DNA of 64,000 nt from Cornus controversa (taxonomy: Eukaryota; Streptophyta; Magnoliopsida; Cornales; Cornaceae): NCBI GenBank assembly GCA_026545225.1, contig CM048853.1, positions 42,238,755 to 42,302,754 on the forward strand. The letters run 5' to 3'. Under the pieces are notes generated by a model. It searched no databases. It had not been told where the DNA came from and worked only from the letters and a program-made list of their open reading frames with translations. The translations under genes and the position numbers were made by a program. Below, piece after piece: positions 44,120 to 56,854 of the stretch. How positions within the stretch are numbered: position 1 is the stretch's first letter; each line of letters begins with the position of its first letter.

Positions 44120-46385
44120 GGGTAAACCTCTCCTCTAATTAAAATTTATTACACTTACATTTCTTGTGTTTTGGCATATTACAGTACCTCCTTCTACGAG
44201 ATGAACGTTAGTGTCCGTTATTAGAGCATGTGAAATTATTTTTATATTCTTATTATTATATAAATTATTTTAATTAAAAAATATTTAAAAGTTGCAATTA
44301 CTTTTATACCATCGCTTTGATTTCTTTAGTCGTGGGTATTTGAAGGACATATTCATCATATAATACTTGAAAATTGGCTACGTTAATGTTGACGATGACT
44401 GAATGTTAACTCAACTAATGACAATTGTGTGTTTGTTACAAACGTGCAAACTAGATGATGTAATTGTAATATGCCAAACGAAAGATAAACGGGTGTAATA
44501 AATCATAACTAAAGTGGAGGTAAGCATAATTTACTCTTTTTATTATTAGTTATTATCTTTCTCTCATGAACTCTATTAAACTCTATGCATGTGTTTGCAC
44601 CCAAATTGGTAATTTTCTCCACCATCCATAGATGAGACACACAAGCAAGTTTGTCGGCTATATCGATGAAACAGAATTGAGGCCGATAGAATGGGATACC
44701 ATATCAACATGATGGACCCACTACCGTGGTTCTTTACTCAAACCATTTTTCATCGAAAACAAGAATACTACTACGGCCGATTGAATCACGGCAGATCTCT
44801 CTCTCCGCTATCCACACAAAGCTTGCTTTGAAATGGATTTGACTGGAAGGATAATAAAACACTCAAGCTTCAAACACGAAAAGAGATGTCCCAAGTTATC
44901 CCATCAGCAAAAGGAGCTCCTTATCTTGTTCGTGCTGCAATTTGAACATCTTATAGTGTTATCACTCCCTTGCACCCTCACGTAAGCTATTGCCAGCTTG
45001 CATCAAGACTCCATCGCGGTCTTTCTCGTGGACAGTGATCCAACGCCAATGTAACTCAACTTGCACAATAAACAGAATTTATTTATCTCTGAACAGAAGT
45101 CCAACATCAACACATTTGAACTTATATATTGTCCCCAATGGACTCTAACACTTAATTTATTTCGAAACTTTCTCCTACAGTGTAGCTCAAGGTTGTTACC
45201 TTAGGTCCTTAGTTTATTAAGCTTTCATTTAACTTTACAGTGTAATTTAGATTTATAATTTCCTTACATTTACTCCTTTAAGTAGTTTAAGGTTTCAACA
45301 CTTAGTTAATTGTTAAATTTCCAACTTTTAATTCATAGAGCATGCCTTCGGGCTTGTTATGTTAGAGTGTAACTAGGACCAAAGCCTTCTTATACCGAAG
45401 AAATATATATTTTCAACCATTGTTGTCCAACATCTGTTTTTAATGTCAGTAATATCAAATTTAATAGAACAAATAATTTTTTTCTAAAAATTACAAAGTT
45501 GAGTAGCTCACATTTGGTGATGATAGTGAATACTTTGATACTGCATTTGATCCCATGAAATTCACATGAAGAACTGAAATTGGAATTGCGAACCATGTAA
45601 TTAATTAAAAAAATTAAATTTGTTCTAGTTCTAATCTCAGAATAAGAATTTCATGCTATATGGAAGTTTTTGTGATGAAATTCTATTGTACATAAAAAAG
45701 AAAAAAATTTGAAAAAAGTAAAAGTGAAAAGAAATTATATGAGATTTTGAGTGTATTTTTATGTTTCTCTTCAGCTCAATGATCAAAATACTGATCAGCT
45801 CTGGTATTTCATAAAGTCAAAGTATAGTACTCTTTCGTCATCCAATTTATTTATTTATTTTTTATATTTAAGTTAAATTAGCAAACACATACTCAAATCA
45901 CAACTTTCAACTTCCTTTTGAGAAAGAGAAAATATACTACCATACAGGATAGAGGTAATTGTTAATATCCTATTCTATCCAACTTAATGGTATATTTGAT
46001 TAGGTGTGAACATTTTTTTGTTTATTTTGTTTTACCCGGGTCGCTTCATGGGTCCAGATTTTTTAACCCGTGTTATTGGAAGGATTTGATCTGGTTCTTT
46101 GTTTTTATTATAACCCGGGTGATATGATTTTGTATTATTTGGGCAATATTCAGAATTAGACATCGAGTGTTTATTGAAGTTAAGGTTGAAAAACTTAAAT
46201 TTTTTTCTTTTTTTTTATGTATAGGGAAATTTATTCGCTATTTTCACCTATTGATGCAAGTTATAAACCAAACCTGTTAAAAAAAAAAATCAAACAAGGA
46301 AACTAGTTACATATTTTCCGAGTAGTGTGTTTTTAGTGTCTGTTATTTCTTTATTGGAATTTTGTGTTTTGACGTGTTTGTCATA

Positions 46386-46417
<32 letters not shown>

Positions 46418-46596
46418 GCTGAGGTAAAAAAGTTCACTTGCAAACACCGCAAAGCAAAGTGGTTGTAACGAAAACTTCATGGAAATATCCAAGAAATTAA
46501 GGCACTGACCAACCTCTCAAAATTCTATATATATATATATATATATGGAATTTCTCCTCTGTGCCTATGTATATATATATGTTAAAGAAGAGTTGA
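42298..46596. other. Intergenic DNA upstream of copy B, partly homologous to 2460-4530
   Basis: 42400-42630 pairs with 2460-2640, and 43240-43440 with 3005-3240. A phrase around 43600-43720 is a second copy of the 37690-37830 text, so this region holds an internal duplication. Microsatellites occur at 42648-42666 (TA) and 44079-44118 (TTA). 44600-45170 is a slightly less AT-rich stretch I do not recognise. There is no counterpart of the hAT MITE found upstream of copy A. Confidence 0.5.
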
Positions 46597-46674
46597 ATGG
46601 CAGAACACAAGTCTGTGAAGCATCATATTATTAGTTTATGTTATTGCTCTTGCTATTGGTTGTTCATACAAAAG
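46597..46674 (+). promoter_or_regulatory. Leader of copy B with an upstream in-frame ATG
   Basis: ATG 46597 is homologous to the uORF start of copy A (4485), but here it stays open into the main frame, offering a 26-residue Cys/His-containing extension. The conserved start is ATG 46675, matching 4567 in copy A. A (TA)n run at 46527-46545 is the nearest TATA candidate. Confidence 0.45.
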
Positions 46675-49600
46675 ATGTTGACTTCACCTCCTAACCCCTC
46701 AAATATTTCTAACAAGCCCCATATTCGTTCATTGTTCTGCGATGATTTGCCTTCTTCACTAGTGGTTGACATCCCCACCATCGAGCTCAGAAAGCCCAAA
46801 AGGCGTTGGCGCTATGCTTTTGCAGTGATATATTCTACGCGCGCTCTACTTTCTCTTGCCAAGGGAATTTTAGTTAACAGAACTCATGCTATCCTGGATA
46901 TCAATCCAAGCCGAAATAGAGGTAAGTAAGAGTTGGGTTGAGCCTTTTTATTTATATTATATAATACAAAAATTATAAAAAAGTTTGTAAATTCCCTGCT
47001 CATTTTGTTTCGGTAAAAACTCCTATACATATTTGCAACTAACACCCACCACAACCATAGTATCTCACTTTAAAAACTTCGTAATATTATCACTTTTGAT
47101 TCTCTCACTAAACACAACTCGATCTCATTCTGTCTAAAGTTTATTTCATTCTCTATATAATGCATATGTAATTCTCTAGTTGAAAAAACTTCCTATATAA
47201 GATTGCAAATGAACTGAGTACCTCTCTAGTTGAAAAAAGTTCCTATAAAGTAGCAAATGAACTAAGTCGATCTAAGCTTTATTACGTTTCACCGATTCAA
47301 AACAAGGGATATCATAACAACCTTAAATATAACAGAATAATCTAGAAAATCTTATTTATATGACAAGTTGTGGGAACGTAATAAACTTTCTTCGTCTACT
47401 TTGTTTGTGAGCTCAGCTCGGGCTCGGGCTTGTAATAAGCTTGAGTCTATTCGGCCTCAGCTCGTTCGTTTGGGAGCTCAACTCAAGTTCAAGCTCATGA
47501 CGAATCGATTTGAGCTTGTATTCAAGATCATTGTAGTTCTTAATATACAATAAACTATCAAGTATAACAAAATTTTATTTATATGACAAGTTGTTGGAAC
47601 ATAATAAGCTTCAGTCTGTTCGGGTTCGGCTTATTTGTTTTTGGGCTCAGCTCGAGGCTGAGCTTGATCTCAACTTGGCTCGTTTAATAAATTTTTTTTT
47701 TTGTTAAAGTTCCATTAGAGCTCGTGTTTAAGATTATTTTAGCTCTTTTTAAACTGAAACAAGCCTCACATTCCTATGTTCATGAATATATTTATGAGCT
47801 TACGTTGACGAATCTATACAAACCTATACAAGCCTATGTTCATGAACATATAGGAGTCTACATGAGTCATGTTCACTAGCTCATGTAGACTTTAAAAATC
47901 TAGGAAGGGTGTTTTCAATTAGAATTTTAAAAGACTTTAAAAATTTAGGTGTATTCAATCCAAACTTTTATACACTTTTAAAGAGTCCATACAAATCTAA
48001 CAGGATTCAATTATAATTTTAAAAAAGTTTACAGACTTTTAAAGAGTCCATACAAATCTAACAGTATTCAATTATGATTTTAAAAAAGTCTACAAAAAAG
48101 TCTAAGTGTATTCAAAAAGTATTTTGAAGGATTTCATTGAGTGGTGGATTTTGATAGATTTGAGGGTGAAAGTTATAAATATCGAAGCTCATAACAAATT
48201 CAATCTTTTTCCCACAGATTTTGGTGGACATTTTTTTTCTGCAAAATATGAACAACATTTCTCCATCTCAAAGTACACTACTTTTTTCTCTCTTGATTTT
48301 TTTTTCTCTTCTTAGATTCTCTCTTTTTCTATTCAATTAAGATTTTAAAAAAGTCATAGTACAAACAAAACCAAACGAATTGCACAAACAAAACAATCAA
48401 TATATCAAAGATCATCAATTCTAAAATCTAGTTTGGTGCATAGTCCAATTTGTACCACAATACCGAAACCAAGAACTAAATTTTAGAGGGTGTAGTGGAT
48501 CTTTGATCTATAAACAAGGATATCAATTCTTAAAATAATATATATATACACACACACACATACACATACACAAAATAGAGTTTGTGAGGATGGTATTACC
48601 TTGTCGTTGAAAATAATGGTCCACTGATGGCACGTATTTTCCATACCCACAGTCCACGTTGTCTTCAATATAAAAACAATTTATTTAAAAGTTGTACAGA
48701 TTTACATTTTATTATATATCAATGCATATACACTTGTACGAATTTTCTCTCATATAGATACTCATTTAACATGTTACAATATTTATATACACTTGTACAT
48801 ATTTATACTCGTATGTATAATCATTTAGCAAGCCATACATACAATAAAACAAATGTCTATATACCTTTTAAATATTTTGTTTAATTTTTTGAAAACAAAT
48901 TTATGTTTCAGATAAATGAAAACTCAGAAAGTTGTATAAAAAAAATTGTTTTATAAAAATTTAGTTATAAAAAAAATTATTTGTAGAGAGCTATCTTTTA
49001 TAATTTTTTAAAAATAATTTTTCAAATACAAGAACAACAACGAGATAATGTTAATGAATAGAGAGTTAGTATAGCTTTGAACATGTGGAGAGATGTCAAG
49101 CACAATGATAACAATGAGAACTAAATATATTGAGTAATGAATGTTAAATATTTTCTTTTAAATTTTGCTTTCAAATTTGTTATAAACTTGTCACCATACT
49201 TTTATTAGTGTCAATTATTTTGCGTTTGTTATAACTTTTGCTTTTCGTGAAAATTATGGTGCATGCCGCAGTAGCATAAACTTTTTTTTTATAAAAAAAA
49301 ATATGTCTATATATCCTATCTATCTAATATAATATGGCAAAAATTAAAAAATATGAAAATATACCATAAGCATAACTTTTTTGTTATTAGCTTAACATAT
49401 AATAGAAATAAAATAACAAAAGAAAGAATATTGTTTTGCCCAATCCAAATCATACTTTTACTTTCATTTTGACATATATTGCTTAATCATTTTTTGTACT
49501 ATTATGAGAAGGGATACATGTAACTTTGTATAGGTTCTTAATAATTCTATTGAATAACTCCAAATAACCTTGGTTTACTTGTACGCAAAAATGTTTATCC

Positions 49601-52600
49601 ATTTTACATTATACCTGTCCCTTGAACATTGGTTTACTTGTACGCAAAAATATAATTCAATGACACAAATAAATAAAATATATTAAAGAAATTATTATAC
49701 GTCTATAAAAATTCATAAAAATATCTAATAAAAGTCTATATTATTTTTTGACATATATTACTTAATCATTCTTCGCATTATTATGAGAATTGATATATGC
49801 AATTTTGTATAAATTCTTAATAATTATATTGAATAACTCCAAATAACTTTGGTTTACTTGTACGCAAAAATATAATTTAATTATACAAATAAATAAAATA
49901 TATTAAAGAAATCATTATACGTCCATAAAAATTTATCAAAATTTCTAATAAAAGTCTATAGAAATTAAAATTTACAAAAATTCATAAAAATTTTAAAAAA
50001 ATTTTCAAAATTCTTTAAAATCGTAATCGAATAAACGCCCCTAAAATTGAAATGACGTAAAACATTGTTGTTTTGGTCTCCATGGCCCATTTTCCATAGT
50101 TACTCTCTCTCTCTCATTCTATCGACAAGGAGATCGAACTAGATTTCTATGGTTTGGTGCCTTCTAATCGAAGTACAAAAATATTCGAGGTCTACAGAGA
50201 CGGGACACCTCTGTCCAGTGTAAGCCATGGCCGCCGGTGGTCGACTTAGCCACCAGCGCCGTCGAATCTCTCAAGTCGCCGCCATTGGCTAGCACTGTCA
50301 ATTGGTACTTTTTTCAATCATAGGCTGATAGCATACTCAGTTCCTATATATATATATATATATATATATTACTTAATTGAATGATTTATGTTATTTTCTA
50401 GTGAGTGACATTGATTAATTGCTGGCTTAAGCTATACATGAAAACACCAATTGCAGAGTTTCGTCCCTCCTTATTATATTGAAATTGATTATTTTGCTGG
50501 TTCATTACTACTATAGCTTTCGTTGCTATTGCTGCCTTAAAAATGGTCTAACATTTCACTTATGTGTAATTTTGGAATTAAGTGATTTGATCCATAGAAG
50601 ACCTTTCTTTCATATGTTTCTTTTGAAATATTTTTCTATTGGGGTCTTTCTTTTCTTTTCTTGATCTGCCATGTTATACATATACACGTATATCTATATA
50701 CACACAAGTATATGTACATGGAGGAGATTTGGACTCGTAGCTTGTTTACCTCTTTTTCTAAACTTGTTTATTGTTTCTCTAATCTATTAATTTTTTATTC
50801 TTACGTCTGGTTTCTTGGATATGGGTTGACGAACGATTTTTTAAAATTGTCTTTATCACCTTGGTATATCAAAAAATTCTAAGATTAATCATATCAAATT
50901 TGCGAGTTGTCAATTTCTATTTATCTTTTTAAATTAAAATTTTTTTGAGTATACATGATTCTTGCTAGCATTCTTTTATTTTGGAATACTTTTAATATGT
51001 TAACTTGATAGTAATTGAAATGAAAGCATTTATTGAAAAAAATGATTGAAATAGAAGTATGAGCAATTTTTAATAAAAATATTAATTAATGTCAAAATTC
51101 TTTTGTTTATTATTGTAGTTTGAAAATCTTTTACTTATTGTTGTTTAAGGTTGCGCTGTTTCAAATCATTTTCTGGCTCTGTCACTGAATCAAAGTATTG
51201 ATCATTTCACTTTAAATGATCAAAATCACCACTACCGCATCGAACCAACAAGCCTAGTAAAGATAGTGAAGGAGAAGAACTTTGATCTTCTTCGCCAGCT
51301 CGGAGGGGTAAAAGGCATAGTGACCAATCTTGAAAGTCATGTTGATAATGGAATCAATGGGGATGATGAAGATGTGAAAAGGCGACGCAATGCCTTTGGT
51401 TCAAATACTTACCACAAACCACCTCCAGAAAGCTTTCTTCATTTCTTGCTGGAAGCCTTAAAAGATGCCACTATTGTTATCCTTCTGATATGTGCAGCTC
51501 TTTCTCTTGCTTTTGGCATTAAAGAAAATGGGATAAAAGAAGGTTGGTATGATGGCACGAGCATACTCTTCGCTGTCCTTTTGGTTGTTGCTGTATCAGC
51601 AGTGACTAACTACAGGCAATCAAGACAATTTGATGAATTGTCCAAAGTTAGTAACAATATTCAAATTGAAGTCACAAGAAATGGAAGGCCTCAACAAATC
51701 TCCATATTTGATATTTTAGTTGGAGATGTGGTGAATTTGAAAATTGGAGATCAAATTCCAGCTGATGGTTTGTTCTTGAATGGCTATTCCTTACAAGTAG
51801 ACGAGTCAAGCATGACAGGAGAGAGTAACCACGTCGAAATTGATGAAAATGTCAATCCATTCTTATTTTCTGGAGCCAAGATAGCGAATGGGTATGCCCG
51901 GATGGTTGTCACATCAGTGGGGATGAACACTTTGTGGGGTGAGATGATGAGCTCCATAAGCCATGACTCCAAAGAGCAAACTCCATTACAATATCGACTC
52001 AATAAATTAACTTCCTCTATCGGAAAGGTTGGTTTGGTTGTTGCTTTTCTTGTTCTTCTCGTTTTGTTAATTCGTTACTTCACAGGAAATACCAAAAATG
52101 AGAATGGAAATCGCGAATTCAATGGTAAAAGTACCAGATTCGATGATGTTATGAATGCCATGGTACATATTATAGCAGCTGCAGTGACAATTATTGTTGT
52201 GGCAATTCCTGAAGGTTTGCCATTGGCAGTGACACTCACACTGGCCTATTCCATGAAAAAAATGATGGCTGATCAAGCAATGGTTAGGAAACTCTCAGCC
52301 TGTGAGACAATGGGCTCAGTAACTACCATTTGCACCGACAAAACTGGTACACTTACCATGAATAAAATGAAGGTGACCACATTTGTCCTAGGCAAAGATC
52401 ACATTACAGGCAATTTTAGTGACATAGTTTCCCTTAACATTCTTGAGTTGCTCTACCAAGGAGTGAGTCAGAACACTACTGCTAGTCTTTACAAAGCCAC
52501 CAAAGGGTCTGAGCCCGAGTTCTCGGGCAATCCAACTGAGAAAGCTATTCTCTCTTGGGCTGTCCAAGAATTAGACATGGACATTGAAGAATTGAAACAA

Positions 52601-54337
52601 AATTATGTCATCCTCAATGTGGAGACATTCAATTCACAAAAGAAACGAAGTGGGGTTCTGATAAAAAGTAAGGTTGACAACACTTTCCATGTCCACTGGA
52701 AAGGAGCTGCTGAAATGATACTAGCTATGTGTTCAAGTTACTATGATAAGTCTGGCATCATCAAAGCCATGGATGATGGCGAGAAAGAGGAAATCAAGCG
52801 AATAATTGAAGGTATAGTTACCCGTCATCTACTTTGTAACTTAAGTTATTGTAGAAGGTGTAACTTTAATATTTATATCCTTTAACACGTCCCCTCACGT
52901 GTGCCCATGTTTTGGTCCAACACGTGTTTCAATTTTAATTATTAGGGTGACAGCGAGATTTGAATTCAGGACCTTGCCTGCTATGATACAATGTTAATTA
53001 TCATCTACTTTAAGCTATTAGAGAAAGTGTAACTTTAATATTTATATTTTCTAACAGGTATGGCCGCAGAAGCCCTTCGATGTATTGCATTTGCTCATAA
53101 AGAAATTATAGATCTAGAGTCACATTACATTGATGATGGCAAGATACATATAAAATTAAATGAAGACAACTTGATTTTCTTAGGCATAGTGGGTTTGAAG
53201 GACCCATGTAGGCCTGGGGTGAGAAGAGCCGTGCAAGTCTGCAAAAAGGCTGGAGTGAACATAAAGATGATCACCGGTGACAACATTTTCACTGCAAGAG
53301 CTATAGCCATTGAATGTGGGATACTTGGATCAGATCAGAGCATACATGACAGTGAAGAAGTAATAGAAGGTGTAGAATTTCGAAACTATACCCCGGATGA
53401 GAGGATGGCCTGTGTTGAAAAAATTCGCATCATGGCAAGATCTTCCCCCCTTGATAAGCTTTTAATGGTCCAGTGCTTGAAGCAAAAAGGCCATGTTGTT
53501 GCAGTCACAGGGGATGGCACAAATGATGCACCGGCTCTAAAAGAAGCCGATGTTGGACTGTCTATGGGCATTCAAGGCACTGAAGTGGCTAAGGAGAGCT
53601 CAGACATTGTCATTTTGGATGACAACTTCACTTCAGTAGTGACTGTTTTGAAATGGGGAAGATGTGTATACAACAATATCCAAAAGTTCATCCAATTCCA
53701 ACTCACTGTCAATGTCGCCGCCCTTGTGATCAACTTGGTTGCAGCATGTTCTGCTGGTGAAGTCCCACTAACAGCAGTCCAATTGTTGTGGGTTAATCTG
53801 ATTATGGACACATTAGGGGCTCTAGCTCTGGCCACAGAGAGACCAACTGATGAACTCATGGAGAACAAGCCAGTGGGTCGAGTTGAGCCACTAGTGACTA
53901 ATATCATGTGGAGGAACCTCATTTCCCAAGCACACTATCAAATCTTTATCCTCTTGATACTTCAATTTAAAGGACAGTCTATCTTCAATGTGAGCTTAGA
54001 GGTAAAGAACACACTAATCTTTAACACATTTGTTCTTTGCCAAGTCTTCAACGAGTTTAATGCTAGAAAAATGGAGAAGAAGAATGTCTTCAAAAGGATA
54101 CACAAGAACAGGTTGTTTCTCTGGATTGTGGCACTAACTGTTGTTCTTCAAGTTATAATGGTGGAGTTTTTACAGAATTTTGCAGATACAAAAAGGTTGA
54201 ATTGGCTGCAATGGGGTTTGTGCATTGGATTAGCATCAATGTCTTGGCCACTTGCTTGGGTTGTAAAGTGCATACCAGTTCCTGAAAAACCATTTCTTAC
54301 CTATGTAAAATGGAAGCCCTTGAGAAGTCCAATTTAG
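46675..54337 (+). CDS. Copy B: plasma-membrane-type autoinhibited Ca2+-ATPase, ACA12/ACA13-like, first exon split by a 4.3 kb insertion
   Basis: Close paralogue of copy A; I count about 25 differences over the last 425 residues. Proposed exons are 46675-46921, 51150-52811 and 53058-54337 (1062 residues). The N terminus keeps the Trp-containing KRRWRYAFAVIYSTRALLSL. DESSMTGES, PEGLPLAV, CTDKTGTLT (Asp codon 52337), KGAAEMIL, GDGTNDAPAL and NLIMDTLGALALATE are intact, and no other frame break is visible. The first intron is a transposon inserted in coding sequence; its AG|GTAAGT donor and TTTAAG|GT acceptor match in phase and would add about 16 transposon-derived residues before TM1. If not spliced this way, the gene is broken after about 79 residues. 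The second intron is the same miniature LTR element as in copy A. Confidence 0.75.
47357..47760. repeat. GAGCTC-rich direct repeats
   Basis: TATGACAAGTTGT.GGAAC.TAATAA starts two units at about 47358 and 47580, each followed by AGCTCGGGCTCGGGCTTG-like text. It is probably internal transposon sequence; no gene. Confidence 0.55.
47905..50043. mobile_element. Putative terminal-inverted-repeat element nested in the copy B insertion
   Basis: The left end, GGGTGTTTTCAATTAGAATT with a following AAAAGACTTTAAAAA, is an imperfect inverse of the right end (minus strand GGGGCGTTTATTCGATTACG, then TTTTAAAGAATTTTGAAAA). Arms extend about 40 bp at roughly 70 percent by eye. Target duplication is unresolved. 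Inside, a unit of about 280 bp is tandemly repeated at 49468-49960 (GAATAACTCCAAATAAC, GGTTTACTTGTACGCAAAAA). A related one-sided end lies at 61745-61850. Confidence 0.5.
50044..51149. other. Right part of the copy B insertion
   Basis: A less AT-rich patch at 50090-50300 includes ATGGCCGCCGGTGGTCGAC and a 21-codon frame; it could be captured host DNA but I cannot identify it. The rest is AT-rich with a (TA)n run at 50346-50370. Confidence 0.35.
52816..53056 (-). mobile_element. Miniature LTR retrotransposon (TRIM/SMART class) forming the second intron of copy B
   Basis: Total 241 bp, flanked by GGTAT at 52811-52815 and 53057-53061. Terminal repeats are 52816-52887 (72 bp) and 52992-53056 (65 bp) around a 104-bp interior. 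The outer end of the first repeat has decayed from TG to AG. On the minus strand, TTGTATCATAGC after the LTR matches 10 of 12 bases of the initiator tRNA-Met primer site TGGTATCAGAGC, and GTGAGGGGACG precedes the other LTR as a purine tract. This is the clean version of the element expanded in copy A. Confidence 0.87.
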
Positions 54338-54338
54338 A

Positions 54339-54405
<67 letters not shown>

Positions 54406-55741
54406 GTGTTTGTCTTAGGAATGTTTTTAAGTTTTTGTTCATAAGATGAAATGTTATTGATATATATAACATGTATAATCAGTGTAGACAATGAGAAACT
54501 TAATTTTTTGTTGGCATTTTTCCTTTAATTTGTGTCTTGATCATCTAAGTTCAGCATCGTATGAATAGATATCGTGAATTCGATGAGAACATCAATTAGT
54601 ACATGTATGTAAGTGAATGCACCAATGACTTTAGTTGGATTGACTAGGACTTCAAAAAAAAAAAATGTTAAAGCTTTTTAAATTTATTTTATTTTTAAAG
54701 TCATTTTTAAAATTTATTTTTTTATGTTTTTGACATTTTGTGGAGTCCAACCGGGTTAAACTTGTTTTGGGTAACAAATGCATGTACATACCCACATGCC
54801 TATTTAAGAGATTTGTACATTATATTTATATATATAATAAAGTAACCATTATTTTACTTCTTTCTTTTTTACTTTTTCAAATAATTTTGTAATTATTACA
54901 ACTATATATATATATATGGCAAAAGCTAACATCCGCTTTAATGAGGAGGTTACAATGTCGCCATTTTTTTTTTTGACCAAAAAAACATTTCGGCTCATTA
55001 AAAAACATAGACTAACTTGTAATTTCAAATTCCCACCCACTTCTGTTTTCTCTCTCTCTCTCTTTTACATCCTCTCTCTTGCCATTGTCGAGATCAACCT
55101 ATTGCCTTCCCACCATCACCACACTCCGAGGGCTTGCTCCTGTCGTCGTCGCCACCACCACCAACACAATTACAACACTTTAACCGTGAAAATAGACCGG
55201 GACAAGGTGATCGATGGTGGTGTTAGATGGGTGGCGTTGATTTTTTTATTTTTATTTTTTGTGCGTAATGGGTGTATACTGTTAGGGTGGTGGTGGTGGT
55301 GGTGCCGCCAGATATTGTGGAAGTGGTGTTGTTGGTTATGGAGGTGGTTGCGCAGACGGTTATGGTGGTCGGTTGTTGCCCCTGTGGTAGTGTTTGTGGA
55401 GCAGTTGCAGGCAAGAGAAAAAAAAATCCATTTTCTAAAATTATAAATGGTCTAAAATAACCTATCATAAAATGGTTACAACCTTTATATTAAGGGCACA
55501 TTTGTCGCTTGAAAAATGGGTACAAGTTAGTGTTTCTCGTAAAGGAGACGATGTTAGTCATACCAATATATATATTACATTTAAGCATTGTATTTGAATT
55601 TTTCTAAAAAAAAATGTTTAAAAATTAATTTTACGATTCAAAATATTTATATCTATAATAACTCTCTCTATCTAAGATCAAACGGCCACCATTAACCCAT
55701 TATATTCACACCTAAATTTATATACACATTTATAATTTTTT

Positions 55742-55953
55742 GAGAAATGCAAAACGTCACAATTTTATTTCACGAATTTTAACTCGAATCTATGTGGCAA
55801 GTGATAATACCATAGGGATTCTGTGTATGGGGGAATCCTACCAATAATAACTTACTATTTAATTTTATCTCCTAAAATAATGGAGTATATCACCTGCCAC
55901 ATACATTCGAGTTAAAGTTAATGATATTTATTCGAGACGTGTAGTATTGCTTT
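55742..55953. mobile_element. Foldback MITE
   Basis: The left arm (GAGAAATGCAAAACGTCAC ... TTTAACTCGAATCTATGTGG) is the imperfect inverse of the right arm (CCACATACATTCGAGTTAAA ... GACGTGTAGTATTGC). Arms are about 60 bp. A separate half element with the same kind of end starts at about 55974 (GAGTAATGCTACACGTCATG). Confidence 0.65.
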
Positions 55954-56161
55954 AATTTTTTTTAGAGTAATGCTACACGTCATGAAATTATTTAATGAAT
56001 TTGTATCATGAATGATGTGACAGGCTATGAAGCACGGATACGGATACGGGATACGGATACGGCGATACGGCAAATCTCAAAAAAATAGGATACGGGTACG
56101 ACACGCTATCTATGTGGCAAGTGATAAATTTTTTTTTTTTTATAGTGTCTTAGACACGCTA

Positions 56162-56208
<47 letters not shown>

Positions 56209-56642
56209 AAATTCCAACTCACCAACCGGTTGAATTTCTCTCGATAGTTGCGCTTTTTTTCTTCCAACAAAGTTTAATAGGTTCGAAATTTCCCAACTAG
56301 TTGCACGAGTCCTAACAGATACGAGACTTCACTTTTTTTTTTTGGGTAAAGTTTTTGATTCCTTTTCCAATTAAACTACTTGAGATGTCCAATAGAATTT
56401 TAAAAACTCCTTTTTAAAAGCCTCGCTTTGCTCCTGTACTAAACACACCAAGAGATTTATTATATTTCACCTTTCAGATAAAGTTTCCTTTCCTTGATTT
56501 TCGCGTTCGTGAATGGTAGGAAGGTGAATTTCACATGAAGAAGTGGATTATGGTGAGGTAAATATATGGGGGTGGATAGGTGTTGTTGGCCTCCGAAAGT
56601 ATGGGAGTTAGAGGACACTAAACGTTAGAGGTAAATCAACAA

Positions 56643-56854
56643 GAGTAATGTTACACGTTATGAAATTATTTTATGAATTTGTATCATGAATGATGTGACA
56701 GGTAACATAAAGAGTTAGTATTGGTGAAATTTTTTTCATACACAGAGTTCGATAATATTATCACCGAATCCCATCAATATTAATTCTCCACGTTCTATGC
56801 CACATCATTCATAATAAAATTCATGAAATAATTTCATAACGTTTAACATTTCTC
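56643..56854. mobile_element. Foldback MITE, same family
   Basis: GAGTAATGTTACACGTTATG at the left and, on the minus strand, GAGAAATGTTAAACGTTATG at the right. Arms continue for about 55 bp (ATTATTTTATGAATTTG, ATGAATGATGTG). The interior is about 100 bp and non-coding. No clear target duplication. Confidence 0.72.

Larger units (their letters stand above)
46911..51187. mobile_element. 4.3 kb insertion in the first exon of copy B
   Basis: Exon text matching copy A stops after AATCCAAG (46903-46910) and resumes with AATCAAAG (51188-51195), followed by TATTGATCATTTCACTTTAAATGATC, which aligns with ATTGATTACCGCAATTTAAATGATG in copy A. The 8-bp near-duplication suggests hAT-type integration. The right end reads TTCTGGCTCTGTCACTG. 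The left end (CCGAAATAGAGGTAAG) is only weakly its inverse. No transposase is seen. The interior holds GAGCTC-rich direct repeats (47357-47700) and a nested terminal-inverted-repeat element. Confidence 0.72.

Noticed and set aside
44600..45170. Less AT-rich stretch upstream of copy B as a gene fragment
   Set aside because: No open frame of useful length and no recognisable motif on either strand.
54916..55446. 176-codon plus-strand frame after copy B
   Set aside because: Made of CT-rich then GGT-rich low-complexity DNA; composition resembles 1-200 and no family is recognised.
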